DNA of 64,000 bases, from the NCBI RefSeq assembly GCF_000226095.1, contig NC_016473.1, forward strand, positions 310,001 to 374,000, read 5' to 3'. Below, piece after piece: positions 21,053 through 33,129 of this stretch. The DNA comes from Thermothelomyces thermophilus ATCC 42464 (Eukaryota; Ascomycota; Sordariomycetes; Sordariales; Chaetomiaceae). A program made the position numbers and the translations under genes. The stretch's first letter is position 1, and each line of letters begins with the position of its first letter. The notes below the pieces were generated by a model that was not told where the DNA came from, made no database searches, and worked only from the letters and a program-made list of their open reading frames with translations.

Positions 21053-24000
21053 ATAGGCCCTTAAGGTCTTACTAGAAGAGGCTAAATATAACTTGCTAGC
21101 TATCTAGAAACTATAGATTAACTAGTTTATGGGGTTAATATATTATCTTTAGGCTTCGAAATACTACCTAGTTTATAAGCCTAAGGGCAAGGCAGCTATT
21201 CTAGTAGCTAAGTACTTCCTAGTTAGCTAGTAGGACTATTTAATAGAGGAGAACTAGTATAAGGTAACCTTTCCGGCCCTAGGAGAGAGGGGATTTAAGC
21301 TCTAGTTAGTCTATAATGATAAGGGAGAGTAGGCCCTCTTATAGGACCTATTAGCCCTACCTTAGCTAACCTACCCCCTAGTTTTTATAGGTAACTTTAA
21401 CCTTTACTACCTAGTCTAGGACCTATTTAATAGGCTTAACCTAAGGGCTAGGGACCTCCTTAGCCTTATAGACTAATAAGACCTTGACCTATATATACCT
21501 TATAGCCAAGTCATTAGAGCCCCCTAGGGGGACTAATATAGCTAGCCTTTTATAATAGACCTATTCTAGGCCTTAGCTAGGTTAGAAGTAATCTATAAGG
21601 ATATTATAGAACGTAGAAAGTCTAATTACTACCTATAGGCCTTATATATCTCCCTTTAGTAGACTAGTAGACCTATACTAGCTAGCAAAGGGTAGGACTA
21701 GAAGAGCCTAGATAGGGAGGTCGTATAGGCCGAGGCGGCCTACCTCCTACTACGGCTTAATAGGCAGGTATCGGCCTTAGCTAGGCCTATCTTCCAAGGT
21801 CCGGAGGAGCTTCTATAGGCCTTTAATAGGCTTATAAAGGCCTTTAAGAAGATAGCTACGGTCTTAGCTCTAGTAAAGAAGGCTAGTACAGGTAGTAAAT
21901 AAGCTTAATGGTAGATAAGGCAGGTTTAAGAGGCCTAGAAGAGGGCTAAAGAGGTAGAAAGGGCCTATAAGGGCACCTTAAACCCCTATATATAGGAGGT
22001 ACTTTAGTAGGCTCTATAGGATTAGGCTTAGACTATTATAGCTATAAAGACTAAGAGCTAGAGATCTACGTTATAAGAGGTAATTAACCGGCCGGACCTA
22101 CTATAGAGGCTAGAGCGGTAGGCAAGGCTATAAAGCTACCTACTAGTTAACCTTTTAAAGCTCCTAGCCTTTAAAGGAAGGCTTATAATCTATTAGTAGA
22201 AGGCTAGAGTATTAGCTAATAAGTTCTTTCTAAATCTAGAAGTAGACCTATTAGATATTAACGACTTAGAACTAAACGATTACTAGGAGCTAAAGTTCGA
22301 AGTAAGCTAGGAGATTATAATAGATAAAGTCAGGGTAGTACTAGCTAAAGTAGCCCCCTAGAAAGCCCTAAGGGAGGACCTCCTCCCTATAGGTCTACTA
22401 AAGGCCTATAGGTAGTCACTTTACCAGATACTAGCTATACTAGCCTTAGAGAGCCTATAGCTTAGCTACTTCCTAGCTTAGTTTAAAAGGGCTAAGATAG
22501 TAGTCCTTTATAAGCCTAGTAAACCCCTATAGGCTTACTTTACCCTAGGTAGCTATAGGCCTATAGCACTCTTACTAATAGTAGGTAAGGTGCTAGAGGC
22601 TATAGTTACCTAGAAGGTAATAGCCGTTATAAAGGCCTATAGGCTTCTCCTAGCTAAATAGATAGGTAACTAGGAATATAGGTCTATAGAACTAGCTATT
22701 CGGCTTATTATAGCTTAGGTCTAGGAGGCTTAAAGGTATAAGATAGCTACCTCCCTCCTATAGCTCGATATCTCAAGGGCTTTCGATATCGTTAACTATA
22801 CCTAGCTACTAGCCACTTTACGGAGCTAGGGCTTCCTAAAGTAGGTAGTAGTCTAGGTCAAGGAGTAGCTATAGGATAAGGTAGCTATCCTTTACTTTAA
22901 TAGTTAGGAAATAGAGGATATAATAGTAAAGGCTAGGGTCCTATAGGGGTTTCCCCTCTCCCCTACACTATTTATCCTCTATATAGCCTCTCTCTACTAG
23001 GCTATTTACTAGGCTAGCCCTATGGTTAGTTTGATAGGCTTTGCTAATAATACTAACCTTTTAGCCTTTAAGAGGGCTAAGAAAACCTATAATAGTTAAC
23101 TATAGAAGGCCTAGAAGGCCTGCTTATAGTAGGTAAGGACCTAGGGTATAGCTTTTGCCCTAGAAAAGTACGAACTTATCTACTTTAATAGGGGCTAGAA
23201 ATAGTAGCCGTAACTACTAGAGCTCCTATAGCCTAAAGGGGGTACTACTACTATAGCCCCCTTGAAGTTAGCTAGATTCCTTAGGGTCTAGCTAGATTAA
23301 AGGCTATAATAGGGCCCTTACTATATAAAGGTAACTAAGAAGCTAGAAACCTAAGAGTTTACCCTAACTAGGCTAGCTATAAAGACCTAGGGCCCTAGCC
23401 TTTTATAGGCCTATAAGGTCTATACTAAGTATATTTATAGTACCCTAGCTTATAGGGCCTTAAACTTTTATAAGCCTACTAAGCTAGGGGGCAAGCTAGA
23501 AGGCCCTATTAGGGAGCTATTAAAGGTCTAATATAGGGCCCTCTACATAGTTACTAGGACCTATAAGGCTACCCCTATCTAATACCTTAAAACTAAAGCC
23601 TAGGTATTACCCCTTGACCTTTACTTTAATAAGAGGCTAGCTAACTTTAAAGCTAAACTTGACCAGCTGCTTCCATAGACTAAGGTAGGCCTAGGGGCTA
23701 CCTAGGCCCTTATAAAGGCTCTAATCTAATAGGCCTATAATAGGCTAAGCTAGAGGTTTTAGAAAAGAAAGGCTAGAGTAAGGGGCTAAGAGCTGAAGCC
23801 TATAGCCTTAGAGGTAGTAAGGTTAACAGTCTAGTAGTAGGTTTAGGAGAGCTATAGAAGGGGTCTACCCCCTCTAAAAACCTTATAAAGGATGCTATAG
23901 GCTATAGAACTAGCTATAGTAACTAGCTAGAGTAACTACTAAAGGGCTAACGAAGTATATGAGAGGATATAATATATATTTAATAAAAACCCCCTATATC

Positions 24001-24420
24001 TAGTTTTTATAAGGGAAGGCTCATAAAGGTACTATGGCCTAATAAAGGCCTAGAGCTCCTTACTAATATAGGCCTATATAAGAACTATTAGCTTCTATAA
24101 CTTTCTATTTAGGGTTTAAGTCCTAGGGGTTAATACCCCCTATTATACCTATAGCTAGGGGAGGAAACTATAGAGCACCTAGTTATTTAGTGCTTAAACC
24201 TACCAAGAAGCCGAACTTAGGAACCTTAGGAAATATAGTTATAAAGGGACCTAGACCTCGTTTTATAGGGTATAAGGGCCCGAAACTATCGTTTGGTAAG
24301 GAGGGTTCTATAGTAGTTAATAGACCTAGGGAGGCTTCCGGAATACTACCTTATAAGGAGGCTAGACTAGGAGGTAAACCTCTATAGGGCTATTCTAGCT
24401 ACTTTTCCTTTTCTTTATAA
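21012..24420 (+). pseudogene. LINE-2 ORF2 (endonuclease-RT), relic
   Basis: ATG at 21012-21014 is followed, with stops read as Gln, by a typical Tad-clade start and NLLAIQ at 21103 onward, the beginning of the endonuclease. IGNFN-type and IIDL boxes lie near 21390 and 21553. The RT shows FANNTNLLAF (FADD in the family) at 23040-23069. One frame change occurs between the RT and the C-terminal part (about 23100-24190), presumably a decay indel. The tail ends near 24420. Non-functional. Confidence 0.83.
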
Positions 24421-24567
24421 TGTACTAGTATCTTAGATTAGGCATTAAAGGAGGGATAGAGGGTTTTATCTGGCCCATTAGGTATAGTTTCCTTTATATA
24501 TAATTATATAGGCTTTAGTATATTTATTAATATAGTAATATAGGATTAATAATAATAATAATAATAA

Positions 24568-24862
24568 ATCTTATCTTTGAAATAATATTATATACTTTCT
24601 AGTTATTTATAAAGGATTATAACTTTTAGTTATATAGTTTAAAGTTTAGCATTTTTAGATATTTATTAAAACTAATGAAATCCTATCTAAATAGTAGCCT
24701 AATTAACTAATTTAGCTAGTATTTATACTTATTAGAGCTAGTAATAGCTAAAGTAAATAGAACTTAAGTTTATAACTACTTTATCTTAGGTATACTTAGC
24801 TTACTTTAGCTATTCCTTAGTATATTAATAGTCAGGGTTTGAAACCTTAGAAAAGGCGCCAA
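24568..24862. other. AT-rich spacer, no gene seen
   Basis: Strongly AT-rich sequence between the LINE-2 tail and Gypsy-3. I see no coherent frame in it. The last 25 bp (AAAAGGCGCCAAG) are not RIPped and belong to the target site of Gypsy-3. Confidence 0.6.
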
Positions 24863-24867
24863 GCTAG

Positions 24868-25319
24868 TGTTATAAGCCAACTATATACCACGACCCGGTA
24901 GGGTGTAGCAGGCTAAATAAGCCACCAATCAAGAAGGGCACGAAGCGAGGCTGACATAGGATCGCTAGGGAGCGCAGGCTACCACAGGCAAACAATTGCC
25001 AAAAGGGAAAGATAGCAGAGAATAGCTAGCTACTAAAGGCAATCTAAGAATAGAATAGAAGGGGACTATAAGCAATCGATAGAAATATATATATATATAA
25101 ATAGTTACTCGTCATAATAGACTCTAGGAGTTTACTAGTAATAGTAACCTATAATTATAGTACTTATACTAAGCATTGCTAATTACTATAAGAGATAACT
25201 CTAGTATTATTATAAACCCTTTAGCTTTACCAAATCCCTTAGACGACCTGCCCATTTGTCCTACTTAATCTACCTTTATCTAAACCCTTTTGAAAGTAGT
25301 CTAAGCTAGGTTTGTTATA
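24868..25319 (+). repeat. Gypsy-3 5' LTR (gamma, 452 bp)
   Basis: It starts TGTTATAAGCC and ends GGTTTGTTATA. The first 210 bp are well preserved here. From the TATA-rich stretch (about 25085) onward it is homologous to the alpha and beta LTRs. Confidence 0.95.
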
Positions 25320-25346
25320 CGTTGCTATTACTCCCTTTGTTCTATT

Positions 25347-27790
25347 ATAGTTTAGAATAGAGGTAACTTCGACCTTGATATCGATATAGCTACTAATGTT
25401 ACGGCCGAATAGCTGCTTGCTTAGCTTGGTCAACTCTAGTAGCAGATCTAGGAGTTAGACTAAAGAGATAAGGCTACTTAAGCCCAAATCAAGGAACTCG
25501 AGTACGGCGAAAAGTACTTATAGAAACTAGTTAATGAGGCCTATACTAAAATCGAGGCACTCGAGACCGCTAAAGCGAGCCGTATCAAGATCGAACTACC
25601 TAGCAAATATAGAGGAACTAAGGAGGATCTTATAGGATTCTTAATGAACCTCTGATCCTACTTCTAGCTTAATGATAATAAGTTTCTAGATAATAAAGCT
25701 AAAGTCCTCTATATAGCTATAAGACTAGAGGGCAAGGCACTTAGATAGTTTAAGCCTATATAAAATAACTATCTTACTAAGGAAGACGAAGACGACTAAG
25801 ACGCGTTTATATAGGTAGTCTTCTAATCTTATAACCGTTTTAAAGAAGAGCTTTAGAAGGTTTTTGGTAATAAAGACAAGAAGATTTATATATAAGAAAG
25901 ACTTACTAATCTCCGATAGACTAAGTTAGTAGCCTCTTATACTATATAGTTTAGATAGGATATACTTAAGTCTTAGCTTAATGATAAGGTATTAATATAA
26001 TTATTCTATAATAGCTTAAAGGAAAAGGTTAAAGATAAGCTATATAAATATAATTAGCCTAAGACCCTAGACAAATATATTATAAAGGCTATTAGAATCG
26101 ATAATCGACTTTATCCATAAGAGTAGTAAAAATAAGGTCAAATAAATAGAACTATAGTTAAGGCTAACGATAAGAAAAAGCGAGTATATATTAGTACCTT
26201 ATATAAGATATACTCTAGAGCTATAAATATAGATATAATATAAAAACAGGACTAGAAGAAGATAACTAAAGACAAGTCTAATATTACCTACTATAACTAT
26301 AGAAAGAAAGGGCACTATAAACAAGAATATCGAAGCCTAAAGAAAGAGTAAAAGATAGTCTCTAGAAAGGAAATTACGGCTATCGACAAAACTACTAAGG
26401 ATGTCATCGAAGTAACGGCTATAAGCTATAAAGACAGGGGTAGCGATATAGACAGTCTCGGACATGACGATAATAGTAAAGACGAACAAGCACCGTACTC
26501 CAAACTAGTCACTATAGACCTAGAGACAGGTCTTGCCGAATAGGATATGGTAGGAGAATATATACCGCTAGTTTCGATTTTCCTAGCCTTAAGGCAGTAG
26601 GGTTTTACAGTTATATAGAGGCAGGATAGATTATAGATAACTGATATATAAGGAATCGAAAGACCTAGACCTAATGTTCTATTCCTCTAGGAACGAATCG
26701 AATGGTACTATAATAAAGTTTTTTGGCTTAATATAGAACTACGTAAATAGGATAGACGCTTAATTTGACTTACCTAGTAAAACGATAAAATAAAGGACGA
26801 AATAAAGGAACTTTGACGTATCGTAGAAACTATTAAAGGAAAATAGCCTATGATATATAATAGGCCTAATAGCTATACCAAGTATCTTAATAGCTAGTAA
26901 CTTAGTAACGACATATAGAACCTAGAATACTAGTTTATATATACAAACCGTAGAAAAGATAAGTATATATAGGAAAGCTACTAGAAGAAACATTCCTATC
27001 TTAGCATTAGGGTACCTATAATTTATATACAATAGGAAGGATTTGGGAAAGAATTCTAATACCTCTTAGGCAACGCTATATAACTATACCCTTGACATAA
27101 GGCATATATATAAGTGCCCTAGTTCTAGTATATAGTATATAAATGCTAATACTACTTCCGCGACAAATTCGAAAATAATCATTAGCCGACCTGACAAGGA
27201 AATGAGGACAAAAGCTTACACCCTATAGAATAAGTCTACGATATAGGAAATAGAGTAGCCGAATTGCTCTAGAAGATCGAAGCCTACGATCTAGAAGGCA
27301 TTACGATAGTTCTAAGACAAGCCTAGCCTAGGCACTACAGAACTAGACGAGATATATAGGACTTATACTAGAGTAACGATTACCTCTATTACATAGACGA
27401 AAAGAAATTACAAATTCAGGAGCTTTAGACGAAGCTATAACACGTGCGATAGAAAGTAGAATAGACCTAATAGTAGGAAGCCACAAGCACTTAATGGCTT
27501 ATAGAAATAAGTACGATTGACGAAGCCGCTATTAGCTAAACAACTAAAGAGGTTAGCACTAACCTAGGAAACGGGTCAGGGCCCTTCGAGGGGTCCGGAA
27601 GCTATTAATACCTATGTAACGGCGGGTGGTAACGTAATATAGGAGGAACTAGCGCAAGAGACCACTATATCGAGACCTCCTAGCAGAAACATAGGAAATC
27701 GCTATAATCTTTAGACGACGGTAGCAAGATAAGCGATTATAGATAATAGCATAGTGGAAATAGTACGAAATGCTTATACTAGTAGATAGT
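25347..27790 (+). pseudogene. Gypsy-3 gag relic
   Basis: The former ATG is ATA at 25347-25349; the frame is collinear with Gypsy-2 gag. The zinc knuckle is at 26284-26335. It is RIPped throughout, although stretches such as 25560-25620 keep most codons. Confidence 0.85.
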
Positions 27791-30700
27791 AGAGTAGAGA
27801 TAAACCTGATTTCGCTAATACTTGTAAATTAGCTACAGATACCCTAGAGAATGAAGCAGAAGTATAATATAGTCAAAGGGCTATTTCCGATATAATGGGT
27901 ATATAGGGAGACTAAACCGATCAATATTACTATAGTAAAGAAGACTATAGTAGTTATATTTAGTATTATAGATATAGGTAACGATAAAGATATAATATTA
28001 AGGTTACTATAGTATAAAGATTATAACCTAGATATTAGCTAGAAGAATAGTAGCTACTTATAACCCTAAATAGAGTTGTATTTGACTAGCGAGATAGGGA
28101 GCGTATAAGGATCACAAGCAGACGATGCTTAAGGAAAGGCATATCCTATAGATCTACTATAAGAGATAGACAGTAGTAGACAGACCACTACAGACTCTAG
28201 AAGAGGCAGCATAATAATATTAATATCGCGACAGGAGGAACGAGCTAAACCGCCGATAGCTATTCTCTCCGTTGACGAATGCGGAGCACTATAATAGGAG
28301 TAGTAGGTTAAGACAGAAAAAATCGCTAGCATTGCTATAGACAGAACCAAGTTTATATACTATTAGAAAACCAAGAGATAAGATAAGACTAGGGGAGTAC
28401 CGAAAGAATATAAAGGATATCTAGCATTCGAACTAAAGTATCTAGAAGGACTACTAGAACACGGCCTATACGATTACGAGATCAAGCTTAAGGAAGGAGT
28501 ATAATTAAAGTTCTTTAAAATCTATTATATAAGCTAGACTTAGAACGAAGAACTTAAGCAATATTTAGAGGAGAACCTTTAAAGAGGATATATCTACCTG
28601 TCGACATCGCTAGTAGGCTACCTAATCCTATTTATACTTAAGAAAGACAGAAAGCTATAGTTATATATCGACTATTAGTAACTTAATAAATAGACTGTGA
28701 AAAACCGATACCTATTACTGCTAATTTTACGGCTCTAAGATTAGTTAGCAGGAGCCTAATATTTTACGCGTCTTAACTTGCCATCGGCCTATAACTATAT
28801 ATAGATTAAAGAAGGCGACGAGTAGAAAACGGCCTTTAGGATACCCTATAGCCACTATAAGTACCTCGTCATGCCATTCGGACTTATAAACGCGCTAGTA
28901 ATGTTCTAAGCCCTGATTAATTAAGCTATCCGACCCTTCCTCGACAAATTTACGGTATATTATCTCGACGACATACTTATCTTCTCTAAGACAATAGACA
29001 AATACTAGAAGTATATAAAAGTAGTACTAAACACGCTATATACGTATAAGCTATTAGTTAATAAGGAAAAGAGCAAATTCTATATCAAGAAGATAGTCTT
29101 TTTAGGATACGAAATATCCCTAAGACAAATCTAGATAGAACCTTTAAAGGTTAAAGCTATTAAGAATTAGCCCCGACTGACGTTAGTTATAGAAGTACAA
29201 AGTTTCATCGGATTTATAAACTTCTATTAAATGTTTATTAGGAACTTTAGAGCGATTATACGACCTTTATACAAACTTACTAAAAAGAATACTAAATTCT
29301 AATAGGAAGAGTAATATAAGTAAGCATTTATATAAATCTATAATACTATTACTAAAGATCTAGTACTAGTACTACTAGACCCTAAGAAGCCATTTGAGAT
29401 AAAAACGGACGCTTTAGACTATACTATTAGAGAACAATTAGGACAACAAGATAGATAAGGAAAGCTATATCCTATAGCCTTCTTTTCAAAGAAGCTTAAT
29501 AGACTATATCTCAATTATCTGATCTATAATAAGGAACTACTTGCGATTATCGAAGCTTTTAAGGAATAGTAACTATACCTTAGTAGCACGATTAAACTAG
29601 TATAAGTGTATATAGATTATAAGAATTTACGATACTTTACGATGACAAAGGAGCTTAATAGACGATAAATATAATAGGTAGAATTCCTTACGGAATTTAA
29701 CTTTGAAATCCGCTATAAGAAGGGCAAAGAGAACGTACGAGCAGACATCTTAAGCCGATAAACGGATTATACAAAAGGACAAATAGAAACAATACTACCG
29801 TTATTTAAGGAACGAATAGACGGAACGCTATATTACGAAACGTAGACACCTATAGAAGATAATCTACTTAACTCATTCCTAGAATGTTATGTAATCTTTC
29901 GAGAAGAAAGGATTAACGAGATATAGTATTAAGTAGCACCTAGACTACTAGTACCTAATGAAGTAGAAGAAAGAGATAGGAAACTTTAGTACTAAGGTAA
30001 AACATATATCTATAATAAAGATCAATAGCTATAGATGATTTGAGAACTCCACGAGTCAAAACTCGGAGAATACAAAGGAGTTACGAAGACTATTATACAA
30101 GTCAAGAAACACTACGACTTTCTATAGTTAATAGTACAAGTTAAGGAAGTTATACAAAACTATGACATTTGTAATCGAAGCAAAATGGTACGACACAAGC
30201 TATATAGGCTACTTTAGCCATTACTAATAGCTAACAAACTATAGAGCTTGGTTATAATAGACTTTATTATAAAGCTACTAGAATCTAAGGATATAGCTAT
30301 AAGAGTGATCTATAATAGTATCCTTACTATAGTAGATTGCCTAACTAAATAGGTATACTTCTTTTCTTATAAAGAATCCTAGATAGCTAAACAGCTAGTA
30401 GATGTAATCTATCGGCAAGTTATATTAGTATATACTTAGCTGTAAGAATAGATCACTAATAGAGACATTAAGTTTATATCAAAGTTCTAGTAAGCGTTAA
30501 TATAACGATTAGGCATTAATAGCAAGCTATTAACGGCATATTACCTATAGACTAACAGACAAATAGAGCGACTAAACTAAGTTATTAAGTAATATCTCCG
30601 TTCTTACGTTAACTATTAGTAAAATAATTAGGTTATACTATTACTAATAGTATAACTTGCTTATAATATAATATTAATAGAAATAATTAAAGTTATACCG

Positions 30701-31506
30701 TTCTTTGTAAACTATAGATATAAAGTAGACCTTAGGTAAGGACTAGAGGTTATAGTGCTAAGAGCAACAATTAAAGCAGAATAAATGTATATACTATATA
30801 AGAAACTCAAAAAGGAACTCGAGTTTGTTAGGACTAGAATGAAAAATCACTACAATAAACATAGGCTCGAAGGACCTTACCTAGAGAGAGGAGATAAAGT
30901 CTACCTAATTGTATAAAACTTATAAACCAAACGACTAAGTATAAAGCTAGACTTTAAGAAGGTCAGACCCTTCGTTATTAAAGAACGAATTTCGATATCT
31001 AACTATCGATTATCGTTACTATTATCTATATAACTACGGATAGATGTTTTTTATATTTTACTTCTCGAACTAGCACCGAAAAACGCTAAAGTGCTATATA
31101 TATCGAAGTAAAGGACAAAGAGGAAGAATAGGATATTAAAGAAATTCTAGATTTATATATTATTAATAGAGAACTATAGTACCTAGTTAAATAGCTTAAT
31201 TTTAGACTAGAAGATAACTTATAGGAACCTATTAAAAACCTAAATTACTCTAAGAAACTAGAGTAGTTCTACTAGTAAAATCTTAACTAGCTATAAGAAT
31301 TAGCTCTAAAGCCTATTCTCTAATAGAAAAAGAGAGGAACCTACTAGAATTAGGACTAGGATCTAACCTAATTAACTCCTAATTAAGTACGTCAAAAGTA
31401 CCTAACGCCTAAGCCTAACCTATAAAGGTCTATATCTCTGACATTGGCAAAGGAGTATCTAGTTCTTCCTCCTCTTCTAGACGAGCTATGCTACGACGAA
31501 AAACTT
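27670..31506 (+). pseudogene. Gypsy-3 pol relic; RT catalytic YLDD box unmutated
   Basis: Protease box LVDSRVEIN near 27780-27810 (DSGA in the family). The RT box YLDDILIFSK at 28961-28990 is intact. RNase H is near 29400, integrase about 30060-30760 and chromodomain 31165-31290. Unlike alpha, the frame continues past the chromodomain through KPNL and LPPLLDELCYDEKL to a TAG at about 31506, overlapping the antisense gene. Non-functional because of many other stops. Confidence 0.9.
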
Positions 31507-31939
31507 TAGTACTATAATCGCGTAGGGATTGCTATAAACAATATAATTGACTTAAACAGCTTAGTATCTAAGCAAGTAATACCTTAGTCTTAGTAATCTC
31601 CCTTAAAACCTTCTCTTACTCTAATAAATTTAAAAGGATTAAGATAGTTAGTAATCTAAGATTATAAAGAAAAATAATAAGGAATCTATAGGTATTTATA
31701 ACGTTTAAACTATTATACTTCTTATCTATATAAATATAGTTTTAATACTTATTTAAACCCTCTATTATTATATAATACTTTTATAGCTTTATATTCTAAT
31801 AATGCTTATAAGGTATAGTAACCTTATAACCCTCTTATTTAATCTTAATAGTAATAGTATATTATTTATATTTAAGATTATAACGATTCCTAGGAATATA
31901 ATTAGCTATAGTAAAAGGAAGCTAGTAAAAAAAAGATAT
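31250..31939 (-). pseudogene. Antisense Zn2Cys6-like plus coiled-coil gene in Gypsy-3 (gamma version), relic
   Basis: One minus-strand frame remains coherent for at least 180 codons, its stops being TAA/TAG at presumptive Gln codons; the former start is ATA at 31937-31939. The N-terminal half has Tyr codons spaced as a six-cysteine cluster (CX2C, X7-8, C, X8-9, CX2CX6C) at about 31710-31830. The C-terminal half is a leucine-rich, basic/acidic coiled coil with SLRDYSTKVFRRSIARLEEEEELD (given in part) near 31455-31535. Finger and coil share one frame, so there is no frame change here. The sequence is unlike the alpha and beta versions but has the same architecture. Confidence 0.65.
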
Positions 31940-32026
31940 TACCTACTAGGGAAAAGGGGGTATTAATAGTATTTAAAACAAGTCATAAGAAGCTTTCAAG
32001 TTAAAAGCCCTGAAGAGGGGGCATTA

Positions 32027-32478
32027 TATTATAAGCTAACTATATACTATAACCTAGTAAGGTATAATAGGCTAAATAAGCCACTAATTAAGAAGGGCAC
32101 GAAGCAAGGCTAATATAGGATTACTAGGGAGTACAGGCTACTACAGGCAAACAATTACCAAAAGGGAAAGATAGCAGAGGATAGCTAGCTACTAAAGGCA
32201 ATCTAAGAATAGGATAAAAGGGGACTATAAGCGATCGATAGAAGTATATATATATATAAATAGTCACTCGTTATAGTAGACTCTAGGAGTTTATCAGTAA
32301 TAGTAGCCTATAATTATAGTACTTATACCAAGTATTGCTAATTACTATAAGAGATAACTCTAGTGTTGTTGTGAACCCTTTGGCTTTACCGAATCCCTTA
32401 GACGACCTGCCTGTTTGTCCCGCTCAATCTACCTTCGTCTGAACCCTTTCAGAAGCAGTCTGAGCTGGGTTCGTCACA
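32027..32478 (+). repeat. Gypsy-3 3' LTR (gamma, 452 bp)
   Basis: It starts TATTATAAGC (RIPped TGTTATAAGC) and ends GGGTTCGTCACA. Its left part is strongly RIPped; its last ~130 bp (from about 32345) are nearly untouched, the reverse of the 5' LTR. Confidence 0.95.
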
Positions 32479-33129
32479 GCTAGGAGCAAGGACCGGAGCA
32501 ACAGAAGCTCCATCGCCGGTAATATCTCTCCGGACCCTGTTAACCGTCTCAAGGTAAGGACAAAATACAAGCAAGGCTCACAAATAGTCCGCTTCACGTG
32601 CTATCCCATGAATTCGTATGTCGTGAGACCGGGGCCCGAGCACACAACACCTCGCCTACCGGGTTGGAACTATACTAGTTCGTTCACCTTGTGTGATGAA
32701 TTGATGCAAGTAAGCCGAGAAATCTTACCAATCCCACCACCATGCTTGCCCGATACGTCCTGTAACGCCGATCCAACGGTTGATTCCTAAGCAAGCTGCC
32801 GGGATTGGGGGTGTTAGTTCCACGATTGCACCACAACGCGATGACGTGATTATCTGCCTGCATAAGTGACAACGCAATGGCTTGGTTGACCCTCATCACC
32901 GGACCGTGTTGTGCCACAGCATGCCATCCCGCATAGAGGACGTTGGACCGCGAGCCAACATATAATAAGAGGAAGAGGCATCGGCACTCTGGGGTTTAGC
33001 CCAACACCGGCAGTTTCACCACGCGCTTTGCTCGACTCTCAGCACGCCTCACAAGCAGACTAGTTACCCAGGCACCATCATTTCCCCGATTGCTTGTATC
33101 CTTTCGTAGCCGTCAGAGAATAGGCGACT
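32479..33129. other. Unique GC-rich sequence upstream of the oxygenase gene
   Basis: There is an abrupt change to GC-balanced, non-RIPped sequence. A plus-strand frame is open from 32479 to 32790, entering directly from the Gypsy-3 target site. It lacks recognisable homology and may be chance or the stump of an exon cut by the insertion. The rest is presumed promoter and 5' UTR of the gene at 33130. Confidence 0.6.
32961..32969 (+). promoter_or_regulatory. TATA-like box of the oxygenase gene
   Basis: TATAATAAG, about 165 bp upstream of the ATG, is the only TATA-like element in an otherwise GC-rich flank. Confidence 0.35.

Larger units (their letters stand above)
19177..24567 (+). mobile_element. 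LINE-2, Tad-like non-LTR element, apparently full length
   Basis: About 5.4 kb: tandem 5' units, ORF1 from ATG 19583, ORF2 from ATG 21012, and a TAA microsatellite tail at 24545-24567. It is collinear with LINE-1 over its whole shared length. The exact 5' boundary is unsure; it could lie somewhat left of 19177. RIPped, but both start codons survive. Confidence 0.87.
24868..32478 (+). mobile_element. Gypsy-3, full-length chromovirus LTR retrotransposon (gamma)
   Basis: A 7611-bp element with 452-bp LTRs and 5-bp target duplication GCTAG (24863-24867 and 32479-32483). gag and pol are collinear with the other copies, but the U3 and the whole 3' region after the chromodomain differ from alpha and beta. 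It borders the gene island, and its last 130 bp are hardly mutated. Confidence 0.97.

Noticed and set aside
24190-24387. A 65-codon open frame at the end of LINE-2
   Set aside because: It is out of frame with the ORF2 C-terminus, whose own reading explains the region.
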